This document shows, in pieces, positions 36,601-45,092 of a stretch of DNA of 64,000 nucleotides. The stretch is from assembly GCF_016458305.1 (NCBI RefSeq), contig NZ_JAEMHL010000006.1:62001-126000 (forward strand), written 5' to 3'. The translations under genes were made by a program, and so were the position numbers. Origin of the DNA: Geomonas anaerohicana. GTDB lineage: Bacteria > Desulfobacterota > Desulfuromonadia > Geobacterales > Geobacteraceae. Numbering within the stretch: position 1 is the stretch's first letter; every line of letters starts with the position of its first letter. The notes beneath the pieces were generated by a model. The model had not been told where the DNA came from. It made no database searches and saw nothing but the letters and a program-made list of their open reading frames with translations.

Positions 36601-38044
36601 GCTCTCAGGACCGGGGAACATCGCCTTTTCCGATGTGACCGCCTTGGCGCCGCAGATATCGGCCACCGCGGACGGCAGCTATTCGCTGCGCCTCACCGCG
36701 ACCGACGTGGCCGGCAACCGCTCCAGCGACACCCTGGCCCTGCTTTGGACCACGCAGCTTCCTGTGGTAAGCGCCGGTCCAAGCAGCGCCCACAATGCGA
36801 CGTTCACCCAGTACGGCTTTGCCAGCGGCACCACGCAGCTCACCTTCCGGTGGAGCCAGGCGAGCGGGCCGGGGAGCCTTACCTTCGGTTCTCCCGACGC
36901 TCTCGCCACCACCGTGAGCGCGGACCAGCAGGGTACCTACCTGCTCAGGCTCACCAGCACCGACCAGGCCGGCAACGTTTCCACCAGCGACGCCACGCTG
37001 ATCTGGGACCTGGCCTCTCCGTCGCTCTCGCTTGCTCTGCCGCCCGACCACAGTTACACCAGCTTGCAGCAGTTCACGGTTTCGGGCAGCGTCGTCGACG
37101 CCCTGAGCGGTCTTCAGTCGCTGCAGCTAAACGGCGCCAGCTTGACGGTGGACCCAGAGGGGAATTTCAGCAAAACCATCCAGCTCAACTCGGGAACCAA
37201 CGTGATCACGGTGGTGGCCATAGATCTCGCCGGGAACGCGAGCCACTCGACCAGCAGCGTGGTCCTCGATCAGGCGGTGCCCACCATTACGCTCACCGCA
37301 CCGGGGGGCAGCGAATACAAGACCAACATGTCCCAGCTCATGATTACCGGGAGCGTCGACCACGACTGTGCCCTGGGGATCCATGTCTCCGGCCCTTCCG
37401 GCGTGCGCGACTACAGCATATCCGTGCTGGCGGGCTCCCTGTTCAGCCAGCTCGTCGACAACCTTGCGCTGGGAGTGACCACCGTTACGCTTACGGCCGT
37501 CACACAGGCGAATCTTTCTTCGACCCGCGTCATCACGGTCACCTACGAGACGCAAGTGCCGATACTGACCCTTACCGCTCCGGCTGGCGACGTGCGGCCG
37601 GGGCAGAACTCTCTCCTGATAGCGGGGACGGCGACGGACACGGTGACGACAGTGAGGGTGACCATAGCGGTCAACGGACAGTTCTATACCCCGCCGGTGG
37701 TGGACGGGCAGTTCAGCCAGACCGTACCGCTCACCGTCAAGGGGCTCTATCCGGTCACCGTCACCGCAACCAACGAGACCGGAGGCGCCACGGTCGCCAC
37801 CAGGAGAGTCATCTACGCCACCCCGACCGGGGACCTGAACGGGGACGGCAAGACGGACATAAGCGACGCCCTGCTGGCCCTGCAGGTCTCCGTCGGCATG
37901 CGGCCTCAGTTGGACGGCTTCCTGGTCTCAGGGGACCTGGCCCCCCTGGTGGGAGGGGCACCCGCACCCGACTGGAACATAGACATCGGCGACGCGGTGC
38001 TGATCCTGCGCGTCATCGTCGGATCGCTGGCGCCGCCGGGATAG
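30656..38044 (+). CDS. Giant secreted repeat protein with Ig/PKD-like repeats and dockerin-like C-terminus
   Basis: A 2462-residue exported protein. AGGAGGGG precedes the start and a signal peptide ends near VSAWGA. Residues about 30-570 are Ig-like modules (TDQVGNSVTDSRVIRLD, ATDLAGNSAVAKRTVLYD). Residues 574-2121 are about 18 tandem PKD/Ig-like repeats, mostly 86 residues long, with VSAGxGRTA, LSWSKVSGPG, TTVSMDKDGSY and LRLTATDAAGNSA blocks. More Ig-like modules follow. The end (about 2392-2462) is dockerin-like, with a Ca-loop GDLNGDGKTDISDALLALQ and a second, degenerate copy NIDIGDAVLILRVIVG. No enzymatic domain was seen. It is likely a surface adhesin or matrix protein. It lies 214 bp after the amyloid-type operon, with no terminator recognised between. 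Confidence 0.82.
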   Translation: MHYGNLRKLARALMLAFLFATPVSAWGALTIDPLPSPSLNASLTVTGTCAEEATVTLDVPGAVVGPVSYPSPTAWSAAVSGLADGSHTITATSDRDEPASASVEVFVDANAPVLTVSTLPGGAVTNVALLNIAGSATDAASGPAVVNINGDAVQVQPDGAFSGAVTLVSGPNTIAVVATDQVGNSVTDSRVIRLDLSAPHLTITSPADNVVTSQGGVTVAGTVDEESVVTVALGTGSPQAAEQEGTSFTAPVNLGHGLNTITVTATDLAGNSAVAKRTVLYDSSMPNLQVTQPPQDQSTNIRTPFIAGSASDADSAVSVTIAAGGQNYSPAVAGGGFSQQLSLGGDGSYPVTVTCADQAGNQATVVRTLLLDTTAPAVTAVTTTSPAGHYGEGAQIPLTLSFSEAVTSTGVTLALSSGGSANCGAIAGGTSCIAVYTVAAGQMSAALDVVSVSGSLVDSAGNQVTGPTVSAQANLSASKVLIIDTDAPTATITGHPSDPTAQQSATFTFASDEAGSSFACSLDAGAFASCSSPVVLDLSGRPDGRHTFAVRGIDPTGNVGAAVSWSWTIDTAPPAVSAGGGRTAGSAFTQTGSVSDATATTLSWSKVSGPGVVSFGSPSSAATTVSMDKDGSYVLRLTATDAAGNSASADVTVVWDSTLPAVSAGGGRTAGNAFTQTGSVSDATATTLSWSKVSGPGAVSFGSPSAAATTVSMDKDGSYVLRLTATDAAGNSASADVTVVWDSSLPAVSAGGGRTAGSVFTQTGSVSDATATTLSWSKVSGPGTVSFGSPSAASTTVSIDKDGSYVLRLTATDAAGNSASADVTVVWDTSLPAVSAGGGRTAGSAFTQTGSVSDATATTLSWSKVSGPGAVSFGSPSSAATTVSMDKDGSYLLRLTATDAAGNSASADVAVVWDSTPPTVSAGSSRTASAPFVQTGSVSDATATTLSWSKVSGPGSVVINSPSTASTTVSMDTDGSYTLRLTATDAAGNSASADVTVVWDTSLPAVSAGGGRTAGSAFTQTGSVSDATATTLSWSKVSGPGTVSFGSPSAASTTVSMDKDGSYLLRLTATDAAGNSASADVTVVWDTSLPAVSAGGGRTAGSAFTQTGSASDATATTLSWSKVSGPGAVSFGSPSSAATTVSMDKDGSYLLRLTATDAAGNSASADVTVVWDTTSPTVSAGAGRTAGSAFTQVGSVSDATATTLSWSKVSGPGAASFGSPSAASTTVSMDKDGSYLLRLTATDAAGNSAAADVTVVWDTSLPAVSAGGGRTAGSAFTQVGSVSDATATTLSWSKVSGPGAVSFGSPSAAATTVSMDKDGSYLLRLTATDAAGNSASADVAVVWDSTPPTVSAGSSRTASAPFVQTGSVSDATATTLSWSKVSGPGAVVINSPSAASTTVSMDKDGSYLLRLTATDAAGNSASSDVTLIWDTTLPSVSAGTPRTANTAFTQSGSVADSTGTALSWSQESGPGTVSFGSPSAASTTVSMDKDGSYLLRLTATDGAGNRGYGEVIIVWDTTLPAVGAGAGRTAGSAFTQTGSVSDATATTLSWSKVSGPGTVSFGSPSAAGTTVAMDKDGSYTLRLTATDSAGNSASSDVAVVWDTTSPTVSAGPAHAANSAFSQNGSVSDATATTLSWSKVSGPGTVVFSSPASVSTTVSMDLDGTYVVRLTATDEALNSASADVTLTWDTTQPRVDAGGSRVSNSPYAPAATASDANAITYRWQQLSGPGSVAFSDPEALAPQISANADGSYTLRLTATDAAGNSASSDSTMVWDTTRPTVNAGAGRTANAPFLQSGSVVDATGTTLSWSKVSGPGAVTFDPPSAASSTVAMDRDGVYVLRLTAADAAGNSSSSDVAITWDTTAPFMVQPLPVTTAVAVDVTVSASDATPLGYLWQQLSGPGTVSLGSPGSATTSASADQDGAYRLQCTATDAAGNSSMIEVSFTWDTTAPQVAAGGSRVVNAPFIPAASAGDATPLSYRWEQLSGPGNIAFSDVTALAPQISATADGSYSLRLTATDVAGNRSSDTLALLWTTQLPVVSAGPSSAHNATFTQYGFASGTTQLTFRWSQASGPGSLTFGSPDALATTVSADQQGTYLLRLTSTDQAGNVSTSDATLIWDLASPSLSLALPPDHSYTSLQQFTVSGSVVDALSGLQSLQLNGASLTVDPEGNFSKTIQLNSGTNVITVVAIDLAGNASHSTSSVVLDQAVPTITLTAPGGSEYKTNMSQLMITGSVDHDCALGIHVSGPSGVRDYSISVLAGSLFSQLVDNLALGVTTVTLTAVTQANLSSTRVITVTYETQVPILTLTAPAGDVRPGQNSLLIAGTATDTVTTVRVTIAVNGQFYTPPVVDGQFSQTVPLTVKGLYPVTVTATNETGGATVATRRVIYATPTGDLNGDGKTDISDALLALQVSVGMRPQLDGFLVSGDLAPLVGGAPAPDWNIDIGDAVLILRVIVGSLAPPG
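32375..37018 (+). repeat. About 18 tandem 258-bp repeats with an internal block duplication
   Basis: Units begin at 32375 and 32633 and continue every 258 bp through about 14 regular copies, then less regular ones. Neighbouring copies are nearly identical in DNA. The distinctive SAGSSRTASAPFVQ unit occurs twice (near 33415 and 34705), exactly 1290 bp or five units apart, together with its preceding unit, showing a multi-unit duplication. The repeats create phased antisense open frames of 80 codons that are not genes. Confidence 0.9.
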
Positions 38045-38089
38045 GTTGGCGTGGGGGCGCAAGGGGGATCATCACAGGGGAGGATCGGC

Positions 38090-39307
38090 ATGGGGAAAGG
38101 TCTGAATGTGTGCGCGGTGCTGGTGGTGGGTATGGCGGGGCTGCTTGCGGGATGCAGCGCGGGTGGCTTCCAGGGTCCGGAAAACAACACCGGCGGAGGT
38201 ACGGCACCTAATGCGGTGCTGAAGAGGGTTGGAGGAACCGCCTCGAAGGGGATCATACAAAACGGGAATGTCGAGATCTATGCCCTGGCGAGCAACGGCG
38301 CGGTGGGGGCGCGGCTGGGGGGGACCGTCACCAACGGCTTCGGCCAGTACACGACCAGCGTCAACATCACCGGGGCGGCGCTGTTCACCGTGTCCGGAGG
38401 CAGCTACCTCGACGAGGCCACCGGGCAACCGCAAACCATCCCGGCGACGGCGCCCCTAAGGGCGGCAACCACGACCGTAGCCGGCACCATGCAGGTCGCC
38501 ATCACCCCCTTGACGGAACTCGCCGTGCGCGCGGCCGGGACGCCGCTTATCGCCACCCGCATCGACAGCGCAAACAAGCTCATCTCCAAGCTCTTCAAGG
38601 TCGACATTCTCACCACGCAGCCCATCGCCGCCACGGCGAGCGACTTCGCCGAGGTCGGCACCGGGCAGGAGCAGAAGGACTACGCCCTGGCGCTGGCCGC
38701 CTTCTCCCAGATGGTGCGAGACTACTACGGGGGGAACCTCGACGCCTGCCTGGCCGCGTACGGCGCCGACCTCGCCGGGGACAGCACGCTTTCTCCCGAC
38801 CTGGGCCAGCGCTTTCAGAGCTCCCTGTCGGCATACCTTGCCTCGCCGCAGAATCAGACGGGCGTGACCGATGCCGCGGCCACCAATCTCGCCAATGCCG
38901 GCGGCGGTACCATGACCCTGCATCTGGCCACGGCAGGCACCCTAGCGCCGGGGAGCTCCATCTACGGCATCACGGTGCGTCTCGCCTTCCCGCCGGGGGC
39001 GTCGGTCAAGGTCACCGACTTCGCATACCGGCAGACGGATGCACTGGCCGTGGTGGCCAGCGGCGTCTTCCCCTCGGATCTCTACACCATGGGGGTATTC
39101 CAACCGGCAAGCCAGACGGCTCCGGCGACGCTCACCGTCTCCATACCCCAGGCCACGGGGTCGCCGACAGGTGAGTTCCTGACCGTGGTCTGCGACCTCC
39201 CCGTGGGGGTTAGCTATCTTCCCTCGGATTTCGGGGTGCTTTGGTTCAAGGCGGTGGATAAATACGGCGCGGAGATCGCGGGGTTGCGGGTGGAGATCGG
39301 CCAGTGA
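38090..39307 (+). CDS. Lipoprotein, partner candidate of the giant repeat protein
   Basis: A 405-residue lipoprotein of unknown function. The start at 38090 has GGGGAGG six bases upstream and the lipobox is GLLAGC. Residues about 45-115 are a small beta domain (KGIIQNGNVEIYALASNGAVG...NGFGQYTTSVN). A helical middle follows (LISKLFKVDILTTQP, QEQKDYALALAAFSQMVRDYYGG). The C-terminal 140 residues (TMTLHLATAGTLAPGSSIYG...TLTVSIPQATGSPTGEFLTVVCDL) have an all-beta pattern loosely like cohesin domains. It follows the dockerin-ending gene by 46 bp, so it may tether that protein to the outer membrane. This is inference. Confidence 0.65.
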   Translation: MGKGLNVCAVLVVGMAGLLAGCSAGGFQGPENNTGGGTAPNAVLKRVGGTASKGIIQNGNVEIYALASNGAVGARLGGTVTNGFGQYTTSVNITGAALFTVSGGSYLDEATGQPQTIPATAPLRAATTTVAGTMQVAITPLTELAVRAAGTPLIATRIDSANKLISKLFKVDILTTQPIAATASDFAEVGTGQEQKDYALALAAFSQMVRDYYGGNLDACLAAYGADLAGDSTLSPDLGQRFQSSLSAYLASPQNQTGVTDAAATNLANAGGGTMTLHLATAGTLAPGSSIYGITVRLAFPPGASVKVTDFAYRQTDALAVVASGVFPSDLYTMGVFQPASQTAPATLTVSIPQATGSPTGEFLTVVCDLPVGVSYLPSDFGVLWFKAVDKYGAEIAGLRVEIGQ

Positions 39308-39394
39308 TAAGGGAGGGGAGTGCTTGGGTGAGCTGAAAGGATGCGCTTTAGTGTCTGGGGAAGCTGGCTGAGCTGAAAGAAGCGTTCCGCCAAA

Positions 39395-39427
39395 GGGACA
39401 GGCACCTCATGGAGCCTGTCCCTCTTG
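39395..39427. terminator. Inverted repeat, weak terminator
   Basis: A 9-bp stem GGGACAGGC / GCCTGTCCC with a 10-base loop followed by TCTTGCTT. It lies between convergent genes, just beyond the flavoprotein gene's stop. The T-run is poor. Confidence 0.45.
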
Positions 39428-39428
39428 C

Positions 39429-40532
39429 TTACTTCTTGATCTTCTTGAGCATGGCCTCGATGACGTGGTGGGCGTCGTTGACGGCGGTGTAGATCAGGTT
39501 GGGATGACGCTCTTCCTGGATGGCTCCCTGGTTGATACGCATGTAGCTCGGGGAGATAGCCCCGCCGATCACGTAGACCCCCTTCCTGGTGGATTCGAAA
39601 TCGGCAGTGAGTAGCAGTAACCGATCGCCTTCCTTGGCAACCTGGCAGACACCTTCGGCGCAGGCGATGGTCTGTACGCCGATCTTGTCGTAGATGGAGG
39701 TCGGGCCCTGGCTGCCGATGCAGGCGATGACGTTCTTCATCGGGAAACTCATGGCGTGGTAGCGCTCGATACCGCCGGCCATCTTGTCCTCGCTGACCCG
39801 GATTACCAGCCGGTCCACACCCTCGTCATCGACCTCGCCGATCCTCGGGGTGGCGCCGGGCAAGAGCCTGATGTTGCCACCCAACAGGATCTCCTCGCCC
39901 AAACGCTGCGCGGTTTCCTTGTTGACGTCGAAGGTTTCGGCCATGTGCGCCCAGTACACCGGTTCCTTGTCGTTGGCGTTACGCTTCTCCTTCAGGATGG
40001 AGATGATGACGTCGGCGGCGGAGTTGCCCCCGCCGATCACCAGGGTGCGCACCCCGATGTACTTCTTGGGATCGTCGAGCCCCTTGGCGACCATCTTGGC
40101 GTCGCCGTACACGGAGAGCTCCTTGGGGATGGAGCTGCCGAAGGCGAGCAGCACCTTCTTCGCCTGGAAGGTGCCCCGGGAGGTGTGCACCTTCAGGTAC
40201 TCGCGCCCTTCCTCGATGTTCTCGAACTGGGTGTCGGTGAGTACGTTGAGCCCCTCGTGCTGGACGAAGTGCTGCACGTACTGGATGTACTTCTCCACGG
40301 TGACCGGTTTGTCGGGCGGACGCAGCTCTTCCACCAGGAACGGCTCCGGGTTTTCCTTAGGTTTGGACGGATAGACGTTCTTCCCTTCGGGATAGGTGTT
40401 GGCGATGCCCTGGAAGATCGACTTGCCGGACTCGATCAGGATATGGCTCAGGCCGTTTTTGTGACACAAGTAGGCGGCGGCCACTCCACCGGGGCCTCCG
40501 CCGACGATAAGTACATCGTATTTTTGATCCAT
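39429..40532 (-). CDS. FAD/NAD(P)-dependent oxidoreductase, YpdA/thioredoxin-reductase-like
   Basis: A 367-residue flavoprotein. The N-terminal FAD site is YDVLIVGGGPGGVAAAYL, the second dinucleotide fold is VRTLVIGGGNSAADVIISIL, and the C-terminal FAD-contact region is GVYVIGGAISPSYMRINQG. The layout resembles single-chain YpdA-type disulfide or polysulfide reductases. No CxxC redox pair was seen, so it is not a true thioredoxin reductase. The start at 40532 (MDQKYDVL) has GGAG upstream; an extension to 40577 is not protein-like. Electron acceptor unknown. Confidence 0.75.
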   Translation of the reverse strand: MDQKYDVLIVGGGPGGVAAAYLCHKNGLSHILIESGKSIFQGIANTYPEGKNVYPSKPKENPEPFLVEELRPPDKPVTVEKYIQYVQHFVQHEGLNVLTDTQFENIEEGREYLKVHTSRGTFQAKKVLLAFGSSIPKELSVYGDAKMVAKGLDDPKKYIGVRTLVIGGGNSAADVIISILKEKRNANDKEPVYWAHMAETFDVNKETAQRLGEEILLGGNIRLLPGATPRIGEVDDEGVDRLVIRVSEDKMAGGIERYHAMSFPMKNVIACIGSQGPTSIYDKIGVQTIACAEGVCQVAKEGDRLLLLTADFESTRKGVYVIGGAISPSYMRINQGAIQEERHPNLIYTAVNDAHHVIEAMLKKIKK

Positions 40533-40699
40533 GGTGCTCCTCGCGGGTCTCTTACTGGGTGTTCTATAACGGTACAACTATACACGTTTGGCCGGGTGCT
40601 TCCTAGCAATAATGAGAAGCGGGCTTGGCAAAGAGTCGGCATCGGGTAGTATAGGGAGGCAGTCCGAAAAAAACAACGCTGGCGAAGGAGGAGGGGGCT

Positions 40700-41056
40700 A
40701 TGGCCGAAAGAGACAACAAGGTGATGGTTGGGGCGCTGCTGCTCCTGGCCGGAGGGATCATCGGGGCAGGGGTGGCACTTATGTATGCGCCGCAAAGCGG
40801 CGAGAAAACCCGCAAGGAACTCGGTCGCTACGCCAAGAAGGCGCGCCGCAAAGGTGAGGATGCCCTGGAGGCGGTAGAGGACTTCACCGAGCAGGTGGGG
40901 GAGATGGCCGAGGCGGTCGGCGAGCGGGCCTCAGAGATCCTGGACCGCGGCAAGGACATGGCCTACGGTGCCAAGAAGGGGCTCCTGAAGGCCCTCGAGG
41001 ACGGCGAGGCGCGGCTGATGAAGGAGAGGTCGAGGCTGGCCAAATTAATAGGGTAG
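40700..41056 (+). CDS. YtxH domain protein
   Basis: A 118-residue protein with an N-terminal hydrophobic helix (VMVGALLLLAGGIIGAGVALMYAP) followed by QSGEKTRKELGRYAKKARRKGEDALEAVEDFTEQVGEM, the YtxH pattern, and a long charged helix. GGAGG lies upstream. It is a longer relative of the protein at 20228-20464. Role unclear. Confidence 0.82.
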   Translation: MAERDNKVMVGALLLLAGGIIGAGVALMYAPQSGEKTRKELGRYAKKARRKGEDALEAVEDFTEQVGEMAEAVGERASEILDRGKDMAYGAKKGLLKALEDGEARLMKERSRLAKLIG

Positions 41057-41063
41057 GGGCAAG

Positions 41064-41109
41064 CGCCCTCACCCGGCCTTCGGCCACCCTCTCCCAAAGG
41101 GCGAGGGTA
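41064..41109. repeat. Dispersed-type intergenic hairpin
   Basis: GCCCTCACCCGGCCTTCGGC followed by CACCCTCTCCCAAAGGGCGAGGG, which folds through CCCTC/GAGGG and GGCC/GGCC pairing. It resembles the ccctcaccc-type intergenic repeats spread through many bacterial genomes. Confidence 0.55.
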
Positions 41110-41122
41110 CTCTGAACGAAAG

Positions 41123-41156
41123 AAAGGCCCCGCATCTGACGACGCGGGGCCTTTTT
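41123..41156. terminator. Rho-independent terminator
   Basis: A stem AAAGGCCCCGC / GCGGGGCCTTT region with a 10-base loop and a five-T run, between the YtxH gene and convergent purC. The A-run on the left makes it usable in both directions. Confidence 0.85.
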
Positions 41157-41195
41157 GTTGCCTCTACCTTATCTTAATCTTTGTCTCAATCTGCC

Positions 41196-42086
41196 TTAAA
41201 TCCCCTTGCCGGTGAGCTTCACCAGGGCTTCCATGTACTTCTCGCCGGTTTTCCTGACGATCTCCTCGGGAAGCGCCGGGGCGGGAGCGGTCTTACCCCA
41301 GTCCAGGGTCTCCAGGTAATCACGCAGGAACTGCTTGTCGAAGGAGGGCTGCGGACCACCCGGCTGGTAGCTGTCCTTGGGCCAGAAACGGCTGGAGTCC
41401 GGGGTCATGCACTCGTCGATGATGATCAGCTCGCCTTCGTAAATGCCGTACTCGAACTTGGTGTCGGCGATGATGATCCCTTTCTGGTCGGCCAGGTCGC
41501 GCGCCTTCTCGTAGATCTTGAGCGTGACGTCGCGCACCTTCTCGGAGATCTCCTTGCCGCAGATCTCGCACATCCGCTCGAAGGAGATGTTCTCGTCGTG
41601 GGTGCCGAGCTCGGCCTTGGTGGAGGGGGTGAAGATCGGCTGCGGCAGGCGGTCGCTCTCCTTGAGCCCTTCCGGGAGCTTGATGCCGCAGATGGCGCCG
41701 GTCTGCTGGTAGTCCTTCCAGCCGGAGCCGGAGATGTAGCCGCGCACGATGCACTCGGCCGCCAGCGGCTGGGCCTTCTTCACCCACATGGAGCGGCCGG
41801 CCAGGACGTCGGCGTAGGGCTGGCACTCGGCGGGGAAATCGGCCACATCGGTGGAGATGATGTGGTTCTTGATGATGTCTTCCATTTGGCGAAACCAGTA
41901 GGCGGAGATCTGGGTCAGGACGTATCCCTTGTGGGGAATTCCCTCGTTCATGATGACGTCGAACGCGGAGATCCTGTCGGTGGTGACGATGAGCAGCGTC
42001 TCCCCGAGGTCGTAGATGTCGCGCACCTTCCCGCGTGCGGCAAGTTTGAGGCCGGGGAAGTCAGTGTTGAGTACCGGTGTTGTCAT
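41196..42086 (-). CDS. purC: Phosphoribosylaminoimidazole-succinocarboxamide synthase (SAICAR synthase)
   Basis: A 296-residue enzyme that joins CAIR and aspartate with ATP in purine synthesis. Family motifs seen are [28 protein letters not shown] (ATP site), [20 protein letters not shown] (SAICAR signature region), [14 protein letters not shown] and [13 protein letters not shown]. The length fits the longer SAICAR synthase class. AGGAG lies nine bases before the start. It is about 100 bp downstream of ppiD on the same strand and is not clustered with other pur genes here. Confidence 0.96.
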   Translation of the reverse strand: MTTPVLNTDFPGLKLAARGKVRDIYDLGETLLIVTTDRISAFDVIMNEGIPHKGYVLTQISAYWFRQMEDIIKNHIISTDVADFPAECQPYADVLAGRSMWVKKAQPLAAECIVRGYISGSGWKDYQQTGAICGIKLPEGLKESDRLPQPIFTPSTKAELGTHDENISFERMCEICGKEISEKVRDVTLKIYEKARDLADQKGIIIADTKFEYGIYEGELIIIDECMTPDSSRFWPKDSYQPGGPQPSFDKQFLRDYLETLDWGKTAPAPALPEEIVRKTGEKYMEALVKLTGKGI

Positions 42087-42185
42087 TGGTGCATTCTCCT
42101 TTTATTCGCGCTGAGCGTGAAAAGTGAAAGGTGAAGAGTGCACCCGCACCCTCCACCTCGCACTGTAACCTGTGTTGTTTCCCGT

Positions 42186-43766
42186 TTAGTCCTGGAGCAC
42201 CAGCGGGTTGATGTCGATCTTGGCCTTGCTGCGCAGCTCCTTGACCCACTTGTCCAGGGCCTCCTGCTGCTTCTTGGGCAGAAGGGCCGCCTTGATGGTG
42301 CCGGAATCCTTGGCGAGGCCGGTTAGCGGCGCCTCGGTGCGGGACTTGAGCGCAACGGCGTACCAGCGGTCGCCTACCTTGAAGGGCTGCTTGGCGGCCT
42401 GGTTGGGAGCGTTCAGGGTGAAGGCCGCCTCCATCATCTCGGGGGAGGCGCCGATGGTGGGCACCTGGCCGGTGGGAGCGAAGCCGAAGCTGCCGGTCTC
42501 CTTGGCGGCGACGCCACCCTTGGCGAGCTGTGCCAGCGCCTCTTCGGCCTTCTTCTTGGCCAGATCGGCGGCCTTGACCTCGACGGCCTTGGCTTCGACG
42601 GCGCCCTTGATCTGGGCCAGCGGCGGAACGGCGGCCGGCTTCCTGTCCAGCACCTTGACCAGGTAGATCCCCTTGGCGGTTTCCACCGGGCCACCCAGCT
42701 CACCCTGCTTCAGGGCGAAGGCGCGGGCAACCACCTCGTTCTCGCCGGCCAGCGCTGCTGCCGGTGCCTTGGCGGTGAACAGCGGGGTCTTTTCCACCTT
42801 GCCGCCCAGGGAAGCCGCGGCGCCGTCCAGGTCCGCGTTGCCCTTGAACTTGTTGACCGCGGCGGCGGCCTGCTCGTAGGCCTCCTTGGCGGCCTTCTGC
42901 TTCTGGGCGTCGGCGGTGGCCTTGTCCTTCACCTCGGCGAAGGGAAGGATGCCCCCTTTGCCCTGGTAGCGGTCGATGTTCTTCTGGTAGTAGGTCTGCA
43001 CCTCTTCCGGGGTGACGTTCACCTTGGCAGCCAGCTGGGCCGGGTTGACCAGGGTGTAGGCGACGGATACCTGCTCCGGGGTTTTGAACTCGTTCTGGTG
43101 GTCCTGCAGGTAGGTGGTGAGCTCCTGGTCGGTCAGCTTGATGCTCCCCTTGACGTCGGCGGGGGAGAAGGAGACATAGGCAAGGTTCACCTTGTCGTTC
43201 TGCTTCTTGTAGGCTTCCTTAACCTCGGCGTCGGTCACCGTGGCGGCTTCCTTGATCTTGTTGCGGGTCTTCTGCAGCAGCATCTCCTGCTCCTGGGACT
43301 CCTCGAAGTCCTTGGGGGTGATGCGGTTGGCCTTCAGGGTCTGCTGGTAGACACCGAAGTCGAAGGCGCCGTTTTTCTGGAAGGCGGGGATCTTGGCGAT
43401 CTCGGCGGCAACCTCGTCCTTCTTGACCTTGATGCCCATCTTGTCAGCCTGGGCCAGGATGAGGACGTTGTCGATCAGGGTGTCGATGGTGAGCTTCTTG
43501 ATCCCCATCTGCTTTTCCAGTTCCGGGGTAAGGGTGCGGCCGTAGATCTGCTCGTAGAGGCCGCGGGTGCGGTAGTAGCTCTTCTGGAATTCATCCAGGG
43601 AAATCTTGGTGCCGTTTACCGTTGCCGCATAGCTCTTGCCACCGCGCCCGTCACTGCCGCCCTTGCCCCAGACCAGGAAGATGGTCCCTATGAAAGAAAG
43701 AACGATGACAATGAATACAACCTTGATGACGATGGATTGCTTGTACTTCCTCATTACGCCTAGCAT
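42186..43766 (-). CDS. PpiD-like membrane-anchored periplasmic chaperone
   Basis: A 526-residue SurA_N/PpiD-type protein. One N-terminal transmembrane helix (SIVIKVVFIVIVLSFIGTIFLVWG) is followed by TVNGTKISLDEFQKSYYRTRGL, the N-terminal chaperone domain. A first helical or parvulin-like region follows (VTDAEVKEAYKKQNDKVNLAYV), and a likely parvulin-type region (AFALKQGELGGPVETAKGIYLVKVLDRK) comes after it. It should aid folding of exported proteins at the inner membrane. AAAGGAG lies 10 bases before the start; an ATG four codons later is possible. The PPIase active residues are not clear, so it may be only a chaperone. Confidence 0.85.
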   Translation of the reverse strand: MLGVMRKYKQSIVIKVVFIVIVLSFIGTIFLVWGKGGSDGRGGKSYAATVNGTKISLDEFQKSYYRTRGLYEQIYGRTLTPELEKQMGIKKLTIDTLIDNVLILAQADKMGIKVKKDEVAAEIAKIPAFQKNGAFDFGVYQQTLKANRITPKDFEESQEQEMLLQKTRNKIKEAATVTDAEVKEAYKKQNDKVNLAYVSFSPADVKGSIKLTDQELTTYLQDHQNEFKTPEQVSVAYTLVNPAQLAAKVNVTPEEVQTYYQKNIDRYQGKGGILPFAEVKDKATADAQKQKAAKEAYEQAAAAVNKFKGNADLDGAAASLGGKVEKTPLFTAKAPAAALAGENEVVARAFALKQGELGGPVETAKGIYLVKVLDRKPAAVPPLAQIKGAVEAKAVEVKAADLAKKKAEEALAQLAKGGVAAKETGSFGFAPTGQVPTIGASPEMMEAAFTLNAPNQAAKQPFKVGDRWYAVALKSRTEAPLTGLAKDSGTIKAALLPKKQQEALDKWVKELRSKAKIDINPLVLQD

Positions 43767-43882
43767 TCCGGTTCGGCTCCTTTGTGCTGATAAGATTGAG
43801 TCTATTTCATAATCAAGAGTGGCGAATGATAATATACTTTAATCGCAAAAGCAACGGTAGAATGAAGCAGTATACCGGCCGG

Positions 43883-43915
43883 CCCGTGCCAGGCGTGTGC
43901 CATGACACGGGTTTT
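43883..43915 (+). terminator. Terminator-like hairpin in the mreB leader
   Basis: CCCGTG / CACGGG flanking a 17-base loop, followed by TTTTC, about 90 bp upstream of mreB. A second GC hairpin (near 43960-43978) follows. It may be an attenuator or the end of an unseen short transcript. Confidence 0.35.
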
Positions 43916-43988
43916 CTTTGTTGCAAGCGCCTGTCCCATTTGCTATATTTCCACCTTTGAGCCGGGCACGGGCCCGGTTATCGCGTAA

Positions 43989-45050
<1,062 letters not shown>

Positions 45051-45092
45051 TTTCCCGTTCTCCCATTTGCCGTTTCTGCCCGAGGGATGCCC

